Shown here: positions 9,543-18,086 of the stretch, one piece after another | How positions within the stretch are numbered: position 1 is the first letter of the stretch | How the letters are laid out: every line of letters starts with the position of its first letter | Made by a program: the position numbers and the translations under genes | Notes under the pieces: model-generated | Databases searched by the model: none | Seen by the model: only the letters and a program-made list of their open reading frames with translations | What the model was told of the DNA's origin: nothing | Assembly (NCBI GenBank): GCA_030583905.1 | Contig: CP129481.1 | Coordinates: 62,001-126,000, forward strand | DNA from: Anaerolineales bacterium | Lineage (GTDB): Bacteria > Chloroflexota > Anaerolineae > Anaerolineales > Villigracilaceae | Direction: 5' to 3' | DNA length: 64,000 nucleotides

Positions 9543-9560
9543 TTTTACTCCTTTTCTTTT

Positions 9561-9596
9561 ACCGAAAATATCGGTCATAAAACCGAAACTTTCGGT
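9561..9596. promoter_or_regulatory. Two tandem palindromic operators upstream of the winged-helix gene
   Basis: ACCGAAAATATCGGT (9561-9575) and ACCGAAACTTTCGGT (9582-9596) share the outer ACCGA/TCGGT arms. Their centres are 21 bp apart, two helical turns, so two dimers could bind the same DNA face. They begin about 18 bases upstream of the ATG. Confidence 0.65.
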
Positions 9597-9722
9597 AAAA
9601 GTATCACAAAATGAAAACTTCCACCAGATAACTTCGAAAAATCTTGCGGCCTTCCCTGCATCACCACGTAGCGGGCAAGGCAAACCAGGTCAACCCCTTG
9701 ATTCGAAGCGCTTATGTTGTGC

Positions 9723-9769
9723 TTTTCGTAAAACGTCACTTTTCTGAGAAAAGTGACGTTTTACGAAAA
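9723..9769. repeat. 47-bp perfect inverted repeat
   Basis: Two 23-bp arms, beginning TTTTCGTAAAACGTCAC on the left, are exact reverse complements around a single G at 9746. It lies between the divergent winged-helix and phosphoesterase genes. There is no T-run of the kind expected for a terminator. It could be a large operator, a cruciform-forming site or a mobile-element end. Confidence 0.85.
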
Positions 9770-9807
9770 CATTCCATGTCAGGGTCTCGTCCAGATATTC
9801 ATTGCTA

Positions 9808-9813
9808 TATAAT
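9808..9813 (+). promoter_or_regulatory. -10 box of a leaderless phosphoesterase transcript
   Basis: A perfect TATAAT is followed by six bases and the ATG at 9820. There is no Shine-Dalgarno site. Confidence 0.6.
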
Positions 9814-9819
9814 CGCATT

Positions 9820-10809
9820 ATGCAAACATTGGTCATTGGCGATATCCACGGTTGTTATGAGGAACTTCAGGAACTGATCCAGAAAGCAGGGCTGTCCGAT
9901 GGTGATCTCATCGTATCCTTGGGGGATTGTGTGGATCGCGGACCGGACACCCCGGCGGTGTTGATGTATTTCATTGAACAAAATAACGCACGGCTGGTCA
10001 TGGGCAATCATGAACGAAAACACGTTCGCGCGAGCCGGCATGAAGTGAAATTGGCCCGCTCCCAGATCATCAGTAAAATGCAGTTCGGGGATGAATATCC
10101 CAACGCCTTGGAATTTATGGGCAGCCTGCCTTTCCATCTCGATCTTCCGGAAGCCCTGGTCGTACATGGATATTTTGAGCCCGGTGTGCCCGTGGAGCAA
10201 CAACTGCCTACGGTCCTGTGCGGCACAATGGGCGGCGACAAACACCTGACGAAACATTATTCACAGCCCTGGTATGAACTGTATGATGGCGGCAAACCCA
10301 TCCTGGTCGGACACCAAAATTATTCGGGTACCGATCAACCTTTCGTTTATCGAGACCGTGTGTTTGGATTGGATACCGGCTGCGTCACCGGCAAATCCTT
10401 GACCGGGCTGGTTTTGCCGTCCTTCCGTTTTGTATCGGTTCCGAGTCGTGCAAATCATTGGCTGCAGGTCAGACGGTTGTATACGCCGCCTGCCAGTTCC
10501 AAACCGCATCCAGCAAGGGTCGAATTCCCCTGGAAGCCTTCCGAGTTGCAGGAATTACGAGATGGGATCACAATCATCAACAAGAAAGCCGCGGAGATCA
10601 TGCAAACGTTGTTAAGCGATCCCGCCTTCGCCGACCTGCCTGCCCGGAAACAGGCAAACCTTTTCTCTGAAAGAGCCGGATCCGGCAGGGCAGCCACCCT
10701 GCTGCATCTGGCTCGTCTAGGCCAATTGAATGAAGAAAGCGCCCGAAAAGTTCTGAAATCCCCCGACAAGTTGAAGGATATCCTTTCCCGTTTTGACAGA
10801 ACAGAATAA
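9820..10809 (+). CDS. Calcineurin-like metallophosphoesterase (PrpE/ApaH/PP1-like)
   Basis: 329 residues. The N-terminal half has the metallophosphoesterase motifs in order: GDIHGCYEEL (residues 7-16), GDCVDRGPDT, MGNHERK, and a later VGHQNYSG. These coordinate two metals and hydrolyse phosphoesters, as in diadenosine tetraphosphatases and PP1-like protein phosphatases. The C-terminal ~110 residues are helical and charged, outside the catalytic domain, and not recognised. The start at 9820 is set by TATAAT six bases upstream, and an earlier in-frame ATG at 9802 would precede this promoter box. The substrate cannot be read from sequence. Confidence 0.8.
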   Translation: MQTLVIGDIHGCYEELQELIQKAGLSDGDLIVSLGDCVDRGPDTPAVLMYFIEQNNARLVMGNHERKHVRASRHEVKLARSQIISKMQFGDEYPNALEFMGSLPFHLDLPEALVVHGYFEPGVPVEQQLPTVLCGTMGGDKHLTKHYSQPWYELYDGGKPILVGHQNYSGTDQPFVYRDRVFGLDTGCVTGKSLTGLVLPSFRFVSVPSRANHWLQVRRLYTPPASSKPHPARVEFPWKPSELQELRDGITIINKKAAEIMQTLLSDPAFADLPARKQANLFSERAGSGRAATLLHLARLGQLNEESARKVLKSPDKLKDILSRFDRTE

Positions 10810-10866
10810 GGCAGCATTGATGACCATGCCATCTGCAGTGCCGGATGATTTATTGGGAAAAATCGA

Positions 10867-10925
10867 ATCATGTTTGGTGTATCAAAAGTAACAGATTTCA
10901 TAATTTTTGATACACCAAACATGAT
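10867..10925. repeat. 21-bp perfect inverted repeat with a 17-base spacer
   Basis: The arms, ATCATGTTTGGTGTATCAAAA and its exact complement, lie at 10867-10887 and 10905-10925, between the phosphoesterase and the recombinase. As RNA it would be a stable hairpin without a downstream T-run. As DNA it could be a recombinase or regulator site. The neighbouring tyrosine recombinase makes a core site possible but unproven. Confidence 0.75.
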
Positions 10926-11053
10926 AGATCCAAATATCCGTTATGAAATAGGTGGATTTGGGGGAAAAGATCATTAATCCTCTGCCCCTCGCATCTTGCT
11001 ATACTTAATTCAGGCATTACAAGTGTCACCATCTTTTCAGAAAGAAAATCCAC

Positions 11054-11995
11054 ATGGAAACAGGTGCGCCCCAAACCAGTTTTCCTACTCCCAACATCTA
11101 CCAAACAAATGAACTACAACTCTGGATCACTACCTATCTGCATGCCTGTCGATCCCGCAATCTATCAGAAGGCACCATTGAGTTTTACAACAAGAAGCTC
11201 GGGGCATTTATCGTTTTCTGTCTGGAGAACGATGTGGAAAAGATCGGTGAGATTCATGCCGACCTGATCCGTCATTTTTTGATCGTGTTGGCGGAAAAAG
11301 GTCATCGTCCGGCAGGTGTACATTGTTATTACAGGGCCGTAAAAACATTTTTGAAGTGGTACGAGCGGGAGGCTGAACCGGAAAATTGGCACAACCCGAT
11401 CAACAAGGTGAAATCCCCGATTGTCCCGCTGGAGCCACTGGACCCTGTTTCGATTGACACGATCAAGTCCCTGCTGGCAACCTGTAAGCGTGGAACCCTC
11501 ACCGATGCCCGCGACAAGGCTTCCCTGATGGTGCTATTGGATACCGGTGTACGCCTGGCGGAATTCCTGTCCCTCAATATCGGAGATGTCGATCCCATTA
11601 CCGGCATCATCCTGATCCGTTCAGGGAAGGGTAGAAAACCACGTTCCGTATACCTTGGTGAGAAATCCCGTCAGGCGCTACGACGCTATATGAAAAAACG
11701 CATCGATCACAATCCAGCCCTTTGGATCAGCAAATTTGGGGATCGCCTGTCGGAGACGGGATTGCGCATGATGTTGCGACGTCGGGCTGCCCAGGCTGGG
11801 GTTCCAGTACCCTCCCCACACGATTTTCGACGGGCGTTCGCCATTGAACGCTGGCGGGCCGGTGTCGATATTCTGACAATATCCCTGTTGATGGGACACA
11901 CCTCACTACAGGTTATGAACCGTTATCTCAAGCAGATGGGTGCGGACCTGGAAAAGGTGGCCAGGCAGTCATCACCAGTTGACTTGAATTTTTAG
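11054..11995 (+). CDS. Tyrosine recombinase / integrase (XerC/D-like)
   Basis: 313 residues. The N-terminal core-binding (SAM-like) domain spans about residues 20-110. The catalytic domain carries the full set: R167 (TGVRLAEF), K192 (GKGRK), H256 and R259 (PHDFRR), H282 (GHTS) and the nucleophile Y291 (NRYLKQ). Such enzymes recombine short sites for element integration, excision or dimer resolution. A TATACT box at 11000-11005 gives a leader of about 40 bases. The neighbours are single genes on alternating strands, so it may mark an element boundary. No att repeats could be assigned. Confidence 0.88.
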   Translation: METGAPQTSFPTPNIYQTNELQLWITTYLHACRSRNLSEGTIEFYNKKLGAFIVFCLENDVEKIGEIHADLIRHFLIVLAEKGHRPAGVHCYYRAVKTFLKWYEREAEPENWHNPINKVKSPIVPLEPLDPVSIDTIKSLLATCKRGTLTDARDKASLMVLLDTGVRLAEFLSLNIGDVDPITGIILIRSGKGRKPRSVYLGEKSRQALRRYMKKRIDHNPALWISKFGDRLSETGLRMMLRRRAAQAGVPVPSPHDFRRAFAIERWRAGVDILTISLLMGHTSLQVMNRYLKQMGADLEKVARQSSPVDLNF

Positions 11996-12065
11996 GGATC
12001 ATAAGTATTCGGTACCTGGATGGGAATATTTCTTTCGACTGTCCCCGTCGGATCCATGCAACCAG

Positions 12066-12656
12066 CTACTTGAGATTGGACTTCATTTCCGTCCAGACGG
12101 ATTCGAGCCCAAGGTGGGCGACCCACTTCTCAAGATATCCAAGGTCGATCCGATCCATATTCGCCTTCATCATGGCTGCAATGTCGCGGGCATGTTTGGA
12201 TTGTCCGCTGATTCCAAAATATAAAAGCTTGTAGATAATCAGGTCTTCCGGGGAATGGACATAGACTTTTCCGATCAGCGGACCATAATCAACCAGGACC
12301 CGCCGTTGGAAGGCACTCTGCCGCAGAACGTCCCCCTCCCGTACAAGGTATAAATCCGCCTTGAGACCACTATGCATATGGATTGCGTTCAGAGGAATGT
12401 CCGCACGGTCTTCCGCCAGCGTATCCAGAATGACATCTGCAGGGACTAGCATGTCCCGTTTTTCCAATTCCCTGGAAAACCTGCCAATGGATTGAATGGG
12501 TAAATTGATCACCACATCCACATCCTGGGTGGCCCGTGGCTCGCCCCAGGCCCATTCCGCAAGCGCACCACCAAGCATATACTCCACCTTGGAGGCTTTC
12601 AAAGCAGCAAGGAGTAATTTGAGAAAGCCGGTGATGTCCAGGATATTTTTGGTCAT
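12066..12656 (-). CDS. Nucleotidyltransferase-fold protein, probable toxin partner
   Basis: 196 residues. GGALAEWAWGEPRATQDVDV near residues 30-50 contains the polymerase-beta-type nucleotidyltransferase signature (GG then DxD). SPEDLIIYKLLYFG and KHARDIAAMM fit the helical C-terminus of the AbiEii/MenT-like group. It overlaps the upstream HTH gene by four bases and shares its promoter. A small regulator followed by a nucleotidyltransferase is a common toxin-antitoxin layout. Such toxins add nucleotides to tRNA or proteins. The toxin role is inferred from family and context only; a plain nucleotidyltransferase is also possible. Confidence 0.6.
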   Translation of the reverse strand: MTKNILDITGFLKLLLAALKASKVEYMLGGALAEWAWGEPRATQDVDVVINLPIQSIGRFSRELEKRDMLVPADVILDTLAEDRADIPLNAIHMHSGLKADLYLVREGDVLRQSAFQRRVLVDYGPLIGKVYVHSPEDLIIYKLLYFGISGQSKHARDIAAMMKANMDRIDLGYLEKWVAHLGLESVWTEMKSNLK

Positions 12657-13186
12657 GCTTTATATGCCCTTTGGAGTGCCAGTTTTTGGGCTTCCTGCGG
12701 GGTCAAATCGGGGTTTTGTTGTTTGATACGGAAGGCGACCACATTCCGAGCGGCATCACTGATTGCACACCCCTGTGCGAATCGTGTTGCCGGGGACAGG
12801 CTGCGATAAATTTCGATCTGACGCGAATCCACTTCTTCAATACTGGATTGAATTATCCTTTTGAACTCAGGCGAAAGAGCTTCCTGTCCGTCCACATAAT
12901 AGCCGCGATAATCCCGGCTGGTGCGGTTGTACATCAGATCGAGTCCCGCCGTGGCAAATGCCTGTTTCACCACCCGCATATCCCGGAAAAATGTATCCTG
13001 CCAGGCCGCTATTCCAAAACAACCTTTGCCCAGCTTATATTCGACCCGCATCATCAATTGTTTGCGGGTGAGATAACGTTCGTTCCAGAGGATGCCGAGA
13101 AGGGCGGCACGACGCCGGGTGGTCAGGTCGCGCTCCATCGCATCCTGAAACAGGGAATCAATGACCTGGCGCGGGATAGTGTTCAC
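12653..13186 (-). CDS. HTH-like protein paired with a nucleotidyltransferase (possible antitoxin/autoregulator)
   Basis: 177 residues with a GTG start. The N-terminal third (LTTRRRAALLGILWNERYLT onward) looks like a winged-helix fold. The C-terminus (ATRFAQGCAISDAARNVVAF) is helical and not recognised. The GTG lies six bases after a perfect TATAAT that overlaps a palindrome, so the mRNA is probably leaderless and autorepressed. Overlap with the nucleotidyltransferase gene suggests that the two are made in fixed ratio. I do not recognise the family with certainty. Confidence 0.5.
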   Translation of the reverse strand: MNTIPRQVIDSLFQDAMERDLTTRRRAALLGILWNERYLTRKQLMMRVEYKLGKGCFGIAAWQDTFFRDMRVVKQAFATAGLDLMYNRTSRDYRGYYVDGQEALSPEFKRIIQSSIEEVDSRQIEIYRSLSPATRFAQGCAISDAARNVVAFRIKQQNPDLTPQEAQKLALQRAYKA

Positions 13187-13192
13187 AGTGTC

Positions 13193-13218
13193 ATTATACC
13201 TGATTTATAAATCAGGTA
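13193..13218 (-). promoter_or_regulatory. Promoter with overlapping 22-bp palindromic operator
   Basis: A perfect palindrome with arms TACCTGATTTA/TAAATCAGGTA fills 13197-13218. Its end merges with a minus-strand TATAAT at 13198-13193, six bases before the GTG of the HTH gene. Binding here would directly block RNA polymerase. Confidence 0.65.
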
Positions 13219-13268
13219 TGTAACCTCTCAATCGACAAACACACCTGGCTGTGCGTATCTGGCCTGGA

Positions 13269-13811
13269 TCATTTGTTCGCCCACTCTGGCTGTAAATATT
13301 CCAAATTGGGATTGAGTACCCAGTAGGTTAAGCCTTCAATCGCGCCCTGATCCAGATACCGAATTCGCAACCCAAAGCCGGCACACAATCCACTCAAACC
13401 CTCCCACCAAGCGATCCCCTCATCCCCCGGCGGAACAAATTCCAATACCGTGCGCCGCACAAACGGCAGCGGGTATTCCTCCACGGCCAATGTCAACCCC
13501 TGGTGCAGAATATCCAAGCCATCTGTAACAGGCGTGTTCCATCGGCTAACCTGTTTCTGGAACTCCAACCTTGGCTCCGGGTCAGGCCAGAACAATTGCA
13601 GGAGACGCAACGTCCAGCCCGGCTGCATTGAGGATAGGATCGCCTTGTACGCCTCCTGCGGTCGCACATCGGGACGATCCGGGTCGGCATACACTTCAGC
13701 AAATAATCGTTTGGTATCATCCTCACCGATCAATGCCGCGTGATTGCCGACCTGTGTAAAGCCCTTCGCCAATACGAATGTTCGTGTTGAGCCAATAGTC
13801 TGCTCTGCCAT
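13269..13811 (-). CDS. Hypothetical protein at the end of the CpaF operon
   Basis: 180 residues, not recognised. It has no signal peptide or membrane helix and is rich in Trp and Pro (WPDPEPR, WWEGLSGLCAG, TYWVLNPN). Its start codon touches the stop of the CpaF-like ATPase, so it is co-translated with the secretion ATPases and may be a small cytosolic partner of them. The size and even composition look like a real coding gene. Confidence 0.55.
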   Translation of the reverse strand: MAEQTIGSTRTFVLAKGFTQVGNHAALIGEDDTKRLFAEVYADPDRPDVRPQEAYKAILSSMQPGWTLRLLQLFWPDPEPRLEFQKQVSRWNTPVTDGLDILHQGLTLAVEEYPLPFVRRTVLEFVPPGDEGIAWWEGLSGLCAGFGLRIRYLDQGAIEGLTYWVLNPNLEYLQPEWANK

Positions 13812-15259
13812 TACAACCCTCCTTTGAAGATGGATTCGGGAATGTTCAGGTCCGTGGCACGAAAGCCCGGTCGCATCGGGCGGTTACCTGTTGGCATCAA
13901 CCCCTTGCCGGCTTCATACTTGAACAACGGCGAAAACGAAGGACGTGCAGCGGTGCGTTCCACAATGGTGGAGACCTCAACGATTTCGCGCACGATCTGT
14001 CCATGCTGGGGGTTGCGTTCGATATAGACCGCTGCGGTCACCGCTTCCGCAAAGGACTGTGCGATCTGGATCTCCGACATACGCGCCGCATCCGGATGTG
14101 CCTGCACCACCTGTAGAAAGCGCGGCCAGACATGCTCGGCGCTGGTGGCGTGGATCGTGAATGCAGAATGTCCATGCCCTGTGGCTGCTGCACGAATGAG
14201 TTCCCATGCTTCCGCGCCACGCGCTTCGCCGATGACGACGCCGTGCGGACGCGAACGCAAGGCAGAACGGATCAAGTCATACATGGTAACCGGTGGCGGA
14301 CCGCCACGAATCTCAGGACGGGTCACGGTGTAAATGATGTTGCCCGTATCTGCCTTGCCGTCGCCATTCCAACCATTCAAGATGATCTCATTGCTGTCCT
14401 CCACGATAAACAAACGGATCGCACCACGCGGGTAATAGTCCAACATTTCCTGGAGAATTCTTTGCCCCACAAAGGTCTTGCCCGAACCGGTTGTGCCGGC
14501 GATGACGAGCGTCCCCCCATGCACCATCACACTCAATAAATAATTCGCGGCTTCGGGAGTGAGGATGCCATTGCCACGCGGGAAGTCTTTTGGATCGAAC
14601 TTGGGACGTGGGACAGGTGGGAGTCTGTTCTGGCAAAGTAAAGCCAGACTGCCATGTGTGAGGTCAGATGCTGTGCGGTAATTGGAGACACGCAAGGTGA
14701 TCGTGTCTCCGTATGGCGATGCCGGCGGCATAACGTAGTTGATGCGCACACCTTTGCGCCTTACACTGCCATCCACCAGCGGAACCATAACCTGCAACAT
14801 CGCATCCGCAACCGGGTAATCCGGTGTCGGCGCGCGTTGTCCAGCGCGGTCGATCATGACGCGCAGTGCATCGCCAATTCCATCCGGTGCGGGACCGGCA
14901 TGTTCCCAGCCGTTGCTTGTGGTATACACATAGATATGTCCCAGGTTGATGGCGATGTCTTCAATGTCGGAGCGAGCAATGAGTTCCAACAAGGGACCCA
15001 TCCCGGAAAGTTCACCGATCAAACGCAGGATGTATTCCCTGGGCAGTGAAACTCCTGCGTCTACCGCGCGTGAACTGACTTCTTCGAAAACCTGACGAGC
15101 CAGAGCTTCGATCTCCGTGGAGGTCATGCTTTTTTGTAGAGACTCAATCGCCTTCTTTGCACGTCCCTCCTCAGCAAGAATATTCCACCAGCGTTCCATC
15201 TCATCCGAGGAACGCGCGTCAGAAACAGGCTTCAGGGTTTTGCCGGTAATATCGAACAT
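13811..15259 (-). CDS. cpaF: CpaF/TadA-type secretion ATPase (VirB11 family)
   Basis: 482 residues. Features run in family order: an N-terminal helical domain, MGPLLELIARSDIEDIAIN, Walker A AGTTGSGKTFVGQR near residue 255, an Asp-box region (RLFIVEDSNEI), a Walker B-like GVVIGEARGAEAWELI and the His box SAFTIHA. These hexameric ATPases drive Flp/Tad pilus assembly or type IV secretion. It sits downstream of CpaE-like and SAF-domain genes with 2-3 base spacing, the core order of a tad locus. Tad membrane proteins (TadB/TadC), prepilin and secretin are not present, so this is a partial or diverged machine. Confidence 0.85.
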   Translation of the reverse strand: MFDITGKTLKPVSDARSSDEMERWWNILAEEGRAKKAIESLQKSMTSTEIEALARQVFEEVSSRAVDAGVSLPREYILRLIGELSGMGPLLELIARSDIEDIAINLGHIYVYTTSNGWEHAGPAPDGIGDALRVMIDRAGQRAPTPDYPVADAMLQVMVPLVDGSVRRKGVRINYVMPPASPYGDTITLRVSNYRTASDLTHGSLALLCQNRLPPVPRPKFDPKDFPRGNGILTPEAANYLLSVMVHGGTLVIAGTTGSGKTFVGQRILQEMLDYYPRGAIRLFIVEDSNEIILNGWNGDGKADTGNIIYTVTRPEIRGGPPPVTMYDLIRSALRSRPHGVVIGEARGAEAWELIRAAATGHGHSAFTIHATSAEHVWPRFLQVVQAHPDAARMSEIQIAQSFAEAVTAAVYIERNPQHGQIVREIVEVSTIVERTAARPSFSPLFKYEAGKGLMPTGNRPMRPGFRATDLNIPESIFKGGL

Positions 15260-15261
15260 AG

Positions 15262-16623
15262 CTAGCCCTTCCTGAACCAGCTGCGCTTTTTCGGGGCGTT
15301 CGACAGTAAGCCAATTCGGGACGCGCCCTCCCGCACCGCCGGCACGAAGTGGGATGCAAAGCCTAACAATGAATCGGCGAACGGTCCGAGTTCCTCCAAC
15401 TTCTCCTTCTTGTAGCGCCAGATCAAAATATCATCGCGTCGATCCGAGTTCACGGCTTGGGCTGCCAGGCGCGGGTCTACAATAGGAATAATTCCATTCG
15501 GGATCAACGCCAGTTCGATCTTGTCTTCGCTCAGTGCTTGCTGCAACATCTTGTGGGCCGCCTTGAAGCCATCACCGACGACCTGGTTGTAGCAAAGCTT
15601 GACACGGCTGCCGACGAATTCATGCGCGCTGCCCTTGCCGACCACACTCGCTAAGGAGTTGATCATGCGTGCGATCCAGCGACGTGTTTCCGCGAGATCA
15701 GGGATCTCCGGCTTGATGACAATGGCAATGCCTTCGGCAGCTTTTAGCGCCGCACGATGTACCACGTGCGCAGGATTGATGCCAACATCCATAATCACCA
15801 CACCGCCAGCAGCAACGCCGGCTTCATACAACCCTTGAATTACCTCTGCGACTTTACCTTCCTGTTGCAGGACTTCATCTCCAAGATCATCGGTGATGAG
15901 ACCCGGCAGGACTCTCAAGGTCGGTAAATTTTCCAACGGCGTAAAGGCATTGAGATACGCTGCACCCGAAGCCACGTCGCCCATCACACCTTTGTTGGCT
16001 TTGGCGATTTCACGCCGCAACAAACCGATCATGGTCGTGTTCACTCGTTCCATGCGCATGTGATATTGCAACGCGCCTGCATTGCCATCGGCATCCACCA
16101 AGTATGTTGTGATACCTGACAAGGCAAGCGCGACTGCGAGATTAACCGCCACGGTAGTCTTACCCGTTCCACCTTTCGGGGATGTGATCGCGATCTTGCG
16201 CACTGCCATGCCCGATTGAATACGTGCCGACATATCACTGCCCAGCACCGCTCTGCGATACTGGTCATCTGCCGCGAGATTGCCGGCGTCCGCACGGCGC
16301 ATCTCTTCATACAGTTTATTGATGTCCACATCCGAGGGTGGATATGCAATGGACGGCACACCCACACCATTTGCCCAGGCTGCCATGCCATCACTGGCGC
16401 CGGCAACCACAAAGATCAGCTTGCCGCGCTCGGCCGCCTGGACCAGACTCTCCGGGGAGACCGACGACTCCGGCGAGACCACCAGCAGGGCGCGGAAATC
16501 GAACAGATCGATATGCTGCGGGGTGAAGGCCGCGATCTGGGCGATGACCGCATGACCCTGTTCTGCCAGTTGCATATTCAAGCGCGAGGTCACGGTTCCC
16601 GCGCCGAGGAGAAGAACCTGCAT
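15262..16623 (-). CDS. cpaE: CpaE/ParA-like (MinD-type) ATPase
   Basis: 453 residues. An N-terminal ~110-residue alpha/beta domain (MQVLLLGAGTVTSRLNMQL) resembles a Rossmann or receiver-like fold without the phosphoacceptor pattern. A deviant Walker A ParA/MinD domain follows: TSPKGGTGKTTVAVNLA near residue 150, then YLVDADGNAG. The C-terminal end is basic (KKRSWFRKG). In tad loci CpaE positions the pilus apparatus at the pole or membrane. Its ATG overlaps the stop of the SAF-domain gene. The role is inferred from family and neighbours. Confidence 0.75.
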   Translation of the reverse strand: MQVLLLGAGTVTSRLNMQLAEQGHAVIAQIAAFTPQHIDLFDFRALLVVSPESSVSPESLVQAAERGKLIFVVAGASDGMAAWANGVGVPSIAYPPSDVDINKLYEEMRRADAGNLAADDQYRRAVLGSDMSARIQSGMAVRKIAITSPKGGTGKTTVAVNLAVALALSGITTYLVDADGNAGALQYHMRMERVNTTMIGLLRREIAKANKGVMGDVASGAAYLNAFTPLENLPTLRVLPGLITDDLGDEVLQQEGKVAEVIQGLYEAGVAAGGVVIMDVGINPAHVVHRAALKAAEGIAIVIKPEIPDLAETRRWIARMINSLASVVGKGSAHEFVGSRVKLCYNQVVGDGFKAAHKMLQQALSEDKIELALIPNGIIPIVDPRLAAQAVNSDRRDDILIWRYKKEKLEELGPFADSLLGFASHFVPAVREGASRIGLLSNAPKKRSWFRKG

Positions 16624-17525
16624 TACCGTCCTCCTCCCAGCACTTCCTCACGATCCGACTTGAACAGGTCTTCGAAGTCCCAATAGGTAAAGCCGGCAGA
16701 GGGCACATCATCACCGCGTGCCATCAGGGAAACGACCAGCCGGTCTCCCTGCTGCAAGGCCAGCGACAACACTTCACGGCTTTGATTGGGAACAAGCAGG
16801 ATCAGCATCTGCGGCTGGTCATAGTAAGTGAAGGTGGAACCGCTCTCATCCGATCCAGCCGGCGGCAGTCCTTGCACCGCGATCACGCGCACGCCCATCG
16901 GGAACAGATCCTTGGCAAGCGGCGGCAGTGCGCGGTTGAGCGCGTCCGTCTGCGCCAGTTCAAGCGGTGAGGGTTGGGCGGTCGGTTCAATATACCCAGG
17001 ATCGATGACCAGTTCCGGCATGGGAGTGGGCGTGCTCATCTGCTGGGGGCGGGTGCTGATCACGACCGTCACGCCGACCAGATCACCGGGCAGGAATGCT
17101 TCGGCATCCGGCGATATTAAATTCATCGCATCCAGGGGCAAGGGGAACAGGCTGTGTCCGGGAAATTGCGCCAGCACTGCCGAGAGTCTGGTACCCTCTG
17201 CTGCCTGCGCCAGGATCGCCGAACGAAAGATGGGCTGCCCACTGAAGATCGGCTGTGCCACCACACCGCGGACCACCCCAGTCACTTCCTCACCCGGGAT
17301 ATACAGACTGGCGTTGTCATCCTGAAAGACGGTCTTGACCGCCAGGTCGCTTGCCGTGATGACATCGCCGATGTTCAGGTCGCGAGTCGCCGACAATACT
17401 GAAATCGTGGGCGGCTTCTGTGCCGCCCCCAGCGCGTTCAAGGCGATGAACGCCACCAGAAAGATTCCAACCGACACACCCAGCACCACCAGATTCACGC
17501 CGGTCGAGGCAATACGTTTCAACAT
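16623..17525 (-). CDS. cpaB: CpaB/RcpC-like SAF-domain membrane protein
   Basis: 300 residues. An N-terminal membrane helix (NLVVLGVSVGIFLVAFIALN) is followed by a SAF domain (ATRDLNIGDVITASDLAVKT, then VVRGVVAQPIFSGQPIFRSA) and a long periplasmic or extracellular part with a Pro/Thr linker. CpaB proteins sit in the envelope with the pilus secretin or channel. An ATG at 17543 is possible, but the one at 17525, overlapping the upstream stop, has better Shine-Dalgarno spacing (GGAG). It is co-transcribed with cpaE and cpaF. Confidence 0.72.
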   Translation of the reverse strand: MLKRIASTGVNLVVLGVSVGIFLVAFIALNALGAAQKPPTISVLSATRDLNIGDVITASDLAVKTVFQDDNASLYIPGEEVTGVVRGVVAQPIFSGQPIFRSAILAQAAEGTRLSAVLAQFPGHSLFPLPLDAMNLISPDAEAFLPGDLVGVTVVISTRPQQMSTPTPMPELVIDPGYIEPTAQPSPLELAQTDALNRALPPLAKDLFPMGVRVIAVQGLPPAGSDESGSTFTYYDQPQMLILLVPNQSREVLSLALQQGDRLVVSLMARGDDVPSAGFTYWDFEDLFKSDREEVLGGGR

Positions 17526-18079
17526 GTTTCTTCTTTTCTCCATTCATTGATTTGTTCAAATGTCTGCCGCAGGGCAGGTGTTTCTTCGATGATCTCTTCG
17601 AGCCGTTCCAATGTCTGGCGCATCAATCCATACAGGGTCAGCATGACGAAATCCGTTTTGATGTGACCCGACTTGAAAATCTGCTGATGGGTCTCTGCAA
17701 CGGAACGCACGACCTGCATCACATCCGCCTCCGCCAGCGCCTGCGCCGACAGGCGCGGCATGTCCGGAAAGCACTCCTGGATCAGGTCGGCAACTTCCCG
17801 TTGGCAGGTCGCTGCCTCCGGCGGCGCGGGGACGGGTTGAGACGGCGGATCGAGCAAGGCGGCAAGCGGGGTATCGGGATCGGCGCGTAATTGTTCAATC
17901 GCACGCGGCAGGCTTTTCAACCCGGCTTGAACGGCTTCCAGCAGGCGTGTCTGTGCCTGCGGGGGCAGAGCAGCCACGGCCTCCACGTTGCGCAGCGAGA
18001 CACGTTCTCGCAAGCGAGTTGGCAACGCCTGCAAGAGGCGCTGCCGGCGTTCGCGCTTGGACTGGTACGACTCGCTCAT
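17519..18079 (-). CDS. Hypothetical helical protein heading the cpaBEF-like operon
   Basis: 186 residues, strongly helical and Leu/Arg/Gln-rich (KRERRQRLLQALPTRLRERV, TRLLEAVQAGLKSLP). No membrane segment. Not recognised. It is the first gene of the operon, with a TATAGT box seven bases before its ATG and no Shine-Dalgarno site. Its 3' end overlaps the start of the SAF-domain gene. It may be a cytosolic regulator or chaperone of the secretion ATPases; this is a guess from position. Confidence 0.55.
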   Translation of the reverse strand: MSESYQSKRERRQRLLQALPTRLRERVSLRNVEAVAALPPQAQTRLLEAVQAGLKSLPRAIEQLRADPDTPLAALLDPPSQPVPAPPEAATCQREVADLIQECFPDMPRLSAQALAEADVMQVVRSVAETHQQIFKSGHIKTDFVMLTLYGLMRQTLERLEEIIEETPALRQTFEQINEWRKEETC

Positions 18080-18086
18080 GGTCGCG

